Below, piece after piece: positions 61,328-64,000 of a DNA stretch of 64,000 bases. The notes under the pieces were generated by a model, which was not told the origin of the DNA, made no database searches, and was given only the letters and a program-made list of their open reading frames with translations. Numbering within the stretch: position 1 is the stretch's first letter; every line of letters begins with the position of its first letter. Source of the DNA: Collinsella aerofaciens. GTDB lineage: Bacteria; Actinomycetota; Coriobacteriia; Coriobacteriales; Coriobacteriaceae. The translations under genes were made by a program, and so were the position numbers. The stretch is from positions 49,319 through 113,318 of the forward strand of contig NZ_JAHONA010000005.1 in assembly GCF_019131995.1 (NCBI RefSeq). The letters are read 5' to 3'.

Positions 61328-61852
61328 TTAGTCGTGATACTCGCCGCGGTCCCACTTCTCGAGGAACTCGTCAAAGAAGTGCGGGTCAGCCTGAGCCTCG
61401 GCGTCGGCCTTATTGCAGGCATCGATCTTGGCGATCAGGGCATCGTGCTCGGGGGTCTTCTCGTAGGGCTCCTCCAGGAAGGCAAGCATGATATCGGCCA
61501 TCAGGAACTCGCCGGTGATCTTGCCGCCAAAGCCCACGATGTTGGCGTTGAGCTCGCGACGAGCGTACAGGGCAGAGGTCATGTCGCGAACCAGGGCACA
61601 GCGGGCGCCGGGAACCTTGTTGACGGCGTTGGTGATGCCAATGCCGGTGCCGCACAGGGCCACGCCAAAGTCGGCCTTGCCGCTGGCAACAGCCTCGCCC
61701 ACGGCCTTACCGTAGATGGGATAGTGCGTACGGGTGTGGCTGTAGGTGCCGCAGTCGAGCACCTTGTAGCCAGCCTGCTCCAGGCGGTCGGCCAGATAGA
61801 TCTTCTCGTCCGTAACGATATGGTCGCAACCGATTGCGATGGTCTTCTTCAT
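61328..61852 (-). CDS. lacB: Galactose-6-phosphate isomerase subunit LacB
   Basis: 174 aa RpiB-like protein. [12 protein letters not shown] at the start (substrate Asp/His), [20 protein letters not shown] with the catalytic Cys, and [16 protein letters not shown] match LacB. With LacA it converts galactose-6-phosphate to tagatose-6-phosphate. AAGGAC precedes the ATG. 63 nt downstream of lacA. Confidence 0.93.
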   Translation of the reverse strand: MKKTIAIGCDHIVTDEKIYLADRLEQAGYKVLDCGTYSHTRTHYPIYGKAVGEAVASGKADFGVALCGTGIGITNAVNKVPGARCALVRDMTSALYARRELNANIVGFGGKITGEFLMADIMLAFLEEPYEKTPEHDALIAKIDACNKADAEAQADPHFFDEFLEKWDRGEYHD

Positions 61853-61915
61853 CAGAACGTCCTTTCGTCTGAATTCACAAGTTGAGGTAGAAGTTCGAGT
61901 TCTCGGTGGCTCTCG

Positions 61916-62344
61916 TTAGGCCATCTTGTTGAGCATGTCGACACGGATCTGGTGACGGCCGCCGGCGTACTGGGCGCGCAGGAACTCGCGGGCGATCTTC
62001 TTGGCGACCTCGGTGCCCACAACGCCCGGGCCCATGGTGACCATGCGCGAGCCGTTGTGCTCGCGGGTCATGTAGGCGGAACGCTCGTCGGAAATGTTGG
62101 CGACGACCATGCCCTTGATCTTGACGGCGGCCATATAGGAGCCGACGCCGTACTTATCGAATGCGAAGCCCTGGGAATCCTTGTGCTCCAGCAGGTCCTT
62201 GGCAACGGCGGTCGCGGAATCGACAAAGTCCGCGGCAGGGGTCTCGGAATAGTCGACGACCTCGTGACCGTCGGCGATGAGCATCTCCTTGATGGACTCC
62301 TTCATCGACATACCGTCGGCATCGGAAGCGATTACAACCCTCAT
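61916..62344 (-). CDS. lacA: Galactose-6-phosphate isomerase subunit LacA
   Basis: 142 aa, the partner of LacB, also of RpiB fold. IASDADGMSMKESIKEML at the start and FAFDKYGVGSYMAAVKIKGM in the middle match LacA, which lacks the catalytic Cys of LacB. First gene of the lac operon. Two operator-like palindromes lie about 95-170 nt upstream. Confidence 0.92.
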   Translation of the reverse strand: MRVVIASDADGMSMKESIKEMLIADGHEVVDYSETPAADFVDSATAVAKDLLEHKDSQGFAFDKYGVGSYMAAVKIKGMVVANISDERSAYMTREHNGSRMVTMGPGVVGTEVAKKIAREFLRAQYAGGRHQIRVDMLNKMA

Positions 62345-62438
62345 GACATCCTCCTTGAGAGATACGCAGGTGCGTAGTTTCTGTTTGGAAGTGTTGAATC
62401 GCGTTCAGGTCCGGGCATCTGAATGTGCGGTTCTTCAC

Positions 62439-62514
62439 TGTTCATGTTTATTTGAACACATTCGAACAGTAACTGCAACAACTATTTGTTTATCTTTGTT
62501 CTTTTTTGAACAAA
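62439..62514. promoter_or_regulatory. Two palindromes upstream of lacA
   Basis: TGTTCATGTTTATTTGAACA (62439-62458) and TTTGTTCTTTTTTGAACAAA (62495-62514) share GTTC/GAAC arms, with centres 56 bp apart. They probably bind a sugar-phosphate regulator of the lac operon. No regulator gene is adjacent. Confidence 0.72.
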
Positions 62515-62582
62515 TACCGTTCACAGATGATTGCTGACCGTTTGGACCGGGCGCGGACAAAGCGACCATGTGTTCAACAAGC

Positions 62583-62617
62583 AAAAGGGCGGCCGAGAAC
62601 TCGTCTCGGCCGCCCTT
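62583..62617 (-). terminator. Terminator of the membrane protein gene
   Basis: AAGGGCGGCCGAGA and TCTCGGCCGCCCTT form a 14-bp stem with a 5-nt loop and, on the minus strand, are followed by TTTTGC, 35 nt past the stop. Confidence 0.88.
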
Positions 62618-62651
62618 CTCACGGTTGATCTTCCAAGGATCGCTTTGCCGC

Positions 62652-63683
62652 CTACTCAGACTGCCCGCTCTTCTTGGCATGTCTGGACGGAGCGCTCAAG
62701 AAACGACCCGTCAGATAGTTCGCGGGACCGGAGATATCGATCCCCAGTAGCACGTGTCCTAGCCATAGGAACGCCACGAGCACCAGTAGAGGAATCACAC
62801 ACGAGGTCACGATCATCACAATGACGCCTTCGATGAGGTCGGTCACCTGCTGCACGATCTCGTCGGTCATCTGCTTGGCACCACTGGTTACCGACGTAAC
62901 AAGGCTCGATGCCCCATCGGTCAACTGCTCGAGCACGTTTTTGGACTCCGTGGCCTCAGATTTTTTCTTGTTCGATTTTGAGCTGGTCTCGGCTGACTTG
63001 TCCGTGGTATCGGTCTTTTCCGCAGCGTCCGCAGCCTTTTGCTCAGCTTGCTCAATACTTACGCGATACGTTTCATCGACCTTCTGCGACACCCATACGC
63101 TCGCAGGCACGAGCGCCATGCCGATCACGGCAACCACCAGCACGCGTGTCGCCACACGGCGCAGGACAGCGCTCGTGCTCCAGCGCCCGTGAATGCCGAG
63201 CGACACCGCAAAGAGCACTAACGCAAACGGGATTAAGATGCCCAGGCCAATCGACCACAAAATCGTGAGCAAATATTTCTCTAGGTATAGCACGGCAAGC
63301 ACGATACCAAGGTTGCCTGAAAGCTGTGCGAGCTGCTCGGCAACCGGCGTTCCCGTATCACCCGGCAGCGCGGTAATGCCCGCAGACAGCGCCACGCACG
63401 AGGTCGTGAGCGCCAAAACATTGCCCTTCTTTTGATCGATGACCTCGATGGTGGAGTCCCAAGTCTTGGTATCGGCGAAATGCGGTCGCGCTACAAAGCC
63501 CGACAGCAACGCCAGTACCACGAGCGCAACGATAAAGCCAATCTGCAGCTTTTTGTTTGCGCACACGACATCGGACAGGCTGGGCTGTAGCTCGGTTACC
63601 GTCGTGTGCTCGGTTATCTGGACAGGACGCCCATGAGCCATCTCGTGCGCGCCTCTTTTTTGTATTGACCCGTTATCCGGCAT
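62652..63683 (-). CDS. Membrane protein of unknown function
   Basis: 343 aa. Membrane helices at about 52-70, 100-120, 130-185 (two or three), 195-215 and 285-315; a long hydrophilic Lys/Glu/Ser-rich segment (about 220-285: KAADAAEKTDTTDKSAETSS and following) lies between the last two, perhaps a coiled coil. No known domain recognised. AGGAGG lies 7 nt before the ATG at 63683. Stands alone with its own terminator. Confidence 0.8.
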   Translation of the reverse strand: MPDNGSIQKRGAHEMAHGRPVQITEHTTVTELQPSLSDVVCANKKLQIGFIVALVVLALLSGFVARPHFADTKTWDSTIEVIDQKKGNVLALTTSCVALSAGITALPGDTGTPVAEQLAQLSGNLGIVLAVLYLEKYLLTILWSIGLGILIPFALVLFAVSLGIHGRWSTSAVLRRVATRVLVVAVIGMALVPASVWVSQKVDETYRVSIEQAEQKAADAAEKTDTTDKSAETSSKSNKKKSEATESKNVLEQLTDGASSLVTSVTSGAKQMTDEIVQQVTDLIEGVIVMIVTSCVIPLLVLVAFLWLGHVLLGIDISGPANYLTGRFLSAPSRHAKKSGQSE

Positions 63684-63800
63684 TTGGATACCTCCTCAGT
63701 CCGGCGTTTAATGCGAAAGGAAGTATACCCACCGAGCAAAAATCGAACGGGAGGACGAACGGAGCGCACCAAGACTGTCCCCAATGACTATCTCGGGATG

Positions 63801-63867
63801 AGTTGCGGTGGAATAGGGATTGTTTTGCGCCCGTCGGCCCCTATTCAGTCCCTATTTCACCGCAACT
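63801..63867. repeat. Inverted repeat with two competing 3' arms
   Basis: AGTTGCGGTGGAATAGGGAT (63801-63820) pairs with 63848-63867 (19 of 20), while GAATAGGG can instead pair with CCCTATTC at 63839-63846. No T-run. It lies between the membrane protein gene and the IS3 end. Confidence 0.6.
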
Positions 63868-63897
63868 TGGAGGAGGACAGAAAAAGCCCTGCTGCAG

Positions 63898-64000
63898 TGA
63901 ACCGCGCCCCAAATCTTGGACGCCCTAAATAGCGACTAGGCCGCAAGGGCCTGATTCCGGTACTCCTCCGGGGTCAGGCCCTTCAATCTTACCTGCCTCC
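63898..64000 (-). mobile_element. End of an IS3-family element (continues beyond window)
   Basis: TGAACCGCGCCCCAAATCTT (63898-63917) has the TG start and CCCCAAA-TTGGAC form of IS3/IS150-group terminal repeats. Inside it is the 3' end of a transposase gene. The other end is outside the window. Confidence 0.75.
63936..64000 (-). CDS. IS3-family transposase, C-terminal end
   Basis: The last 20 codons read RQVRLKGLTPEEYRNQALAA and stop at TAG (63936-63938). LKGLTPEEYR is the usual C-terminal end of IS3-family OrfB integrases. The rest lies beyond the window. Confidence 0.78.
   Translation of the reverse strand, partial: RQVRLKGLTPEEYRNQALAA

Overview
The window reads as chromosomal DNA of a GC-rich, saccharolytic gut anaerobe. 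The gene complement fits the Coriobacteriia, most likely Collinsella: pyruvate formate-lyase, a tagatose-6-phosphate lac operon beside Leloir galactose genes, the agmatine deiminase pathway with membrane-bound LuxR regulators, and GH32/PTS fructoside use. The genus is inferred from gene content and base composition. No rRNA, tRNA or CRISPR array was seen.

Layout. 1-4.3 kb: end of homoserine kinase, then engB, MTA/SAH nucleosidase, pflA and a DegV protein. 4.5-10.2 kb: a fructoside operon (two GH32 proteins around a PTS EIIBC) with a LacI regulator and repeated operators. 10.3-12.9 kb: pyruvate formate-lyase made as two polypeptides. 13.2-20.1 kb: KDG permease plus SDR, then marR with a heterodimeric ABC exporter. 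20.2-23.8 kb: structured repeats, DAHP synthase, a GNAT enzyme and a decayed kinase remnant. 23.8-40 kb: agmatine island with two agmatine deiminases, putrescine carbamoyltransferase, two APC exchangers, two membrane LuxR regulators and a soluble one, interrupted by an ATPase, a MATE pump and an amidohydrolase. 40-44.4 kb: BceAB-like ABC transporter and a NUDIX-Vsr fusion. 44.4-55.7 kb: AraC and HAD genes, class II aldolase with a DeoR regulator, a second ATPase, flavodiiron protein, and lacI-galK-galT. 56-59 kb: a third ATPase and an IS110-family (IS1111-type) element. 59-63.7 kb: lacC, lacX, lacB, lacA and a membrane protein. The window ends inside an IS3-family element.

Genes that work together. 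Agmatine is imported in exchange for putrescine (AguD-like), deiminated (AguA) and carbamoyl-transferred (PtcA) under an AguR-like membrane regulator; no carbamate kinase is present here. Galactose has two routes: GalK/GalT and the LacABC tagatose pathway, for which the class II aldolase at 46.7 kb could supply the last step. PflB, its separate glycyl-radical subunit and PflA form one system.

The most unusual content: (1) three wHTH-containing ATPase genes, each preceded by three tandem direct repeats of exact but different period (23, 19 and 33 bp); (2) several families of nested inverted repeats placed just past stop codons, two of them with compensatory base changes suggesting structured RNAs or specialised terminators; (3) the split pyruvate formate-lyase; (4) a NUDIX-Vsr fusion protein.
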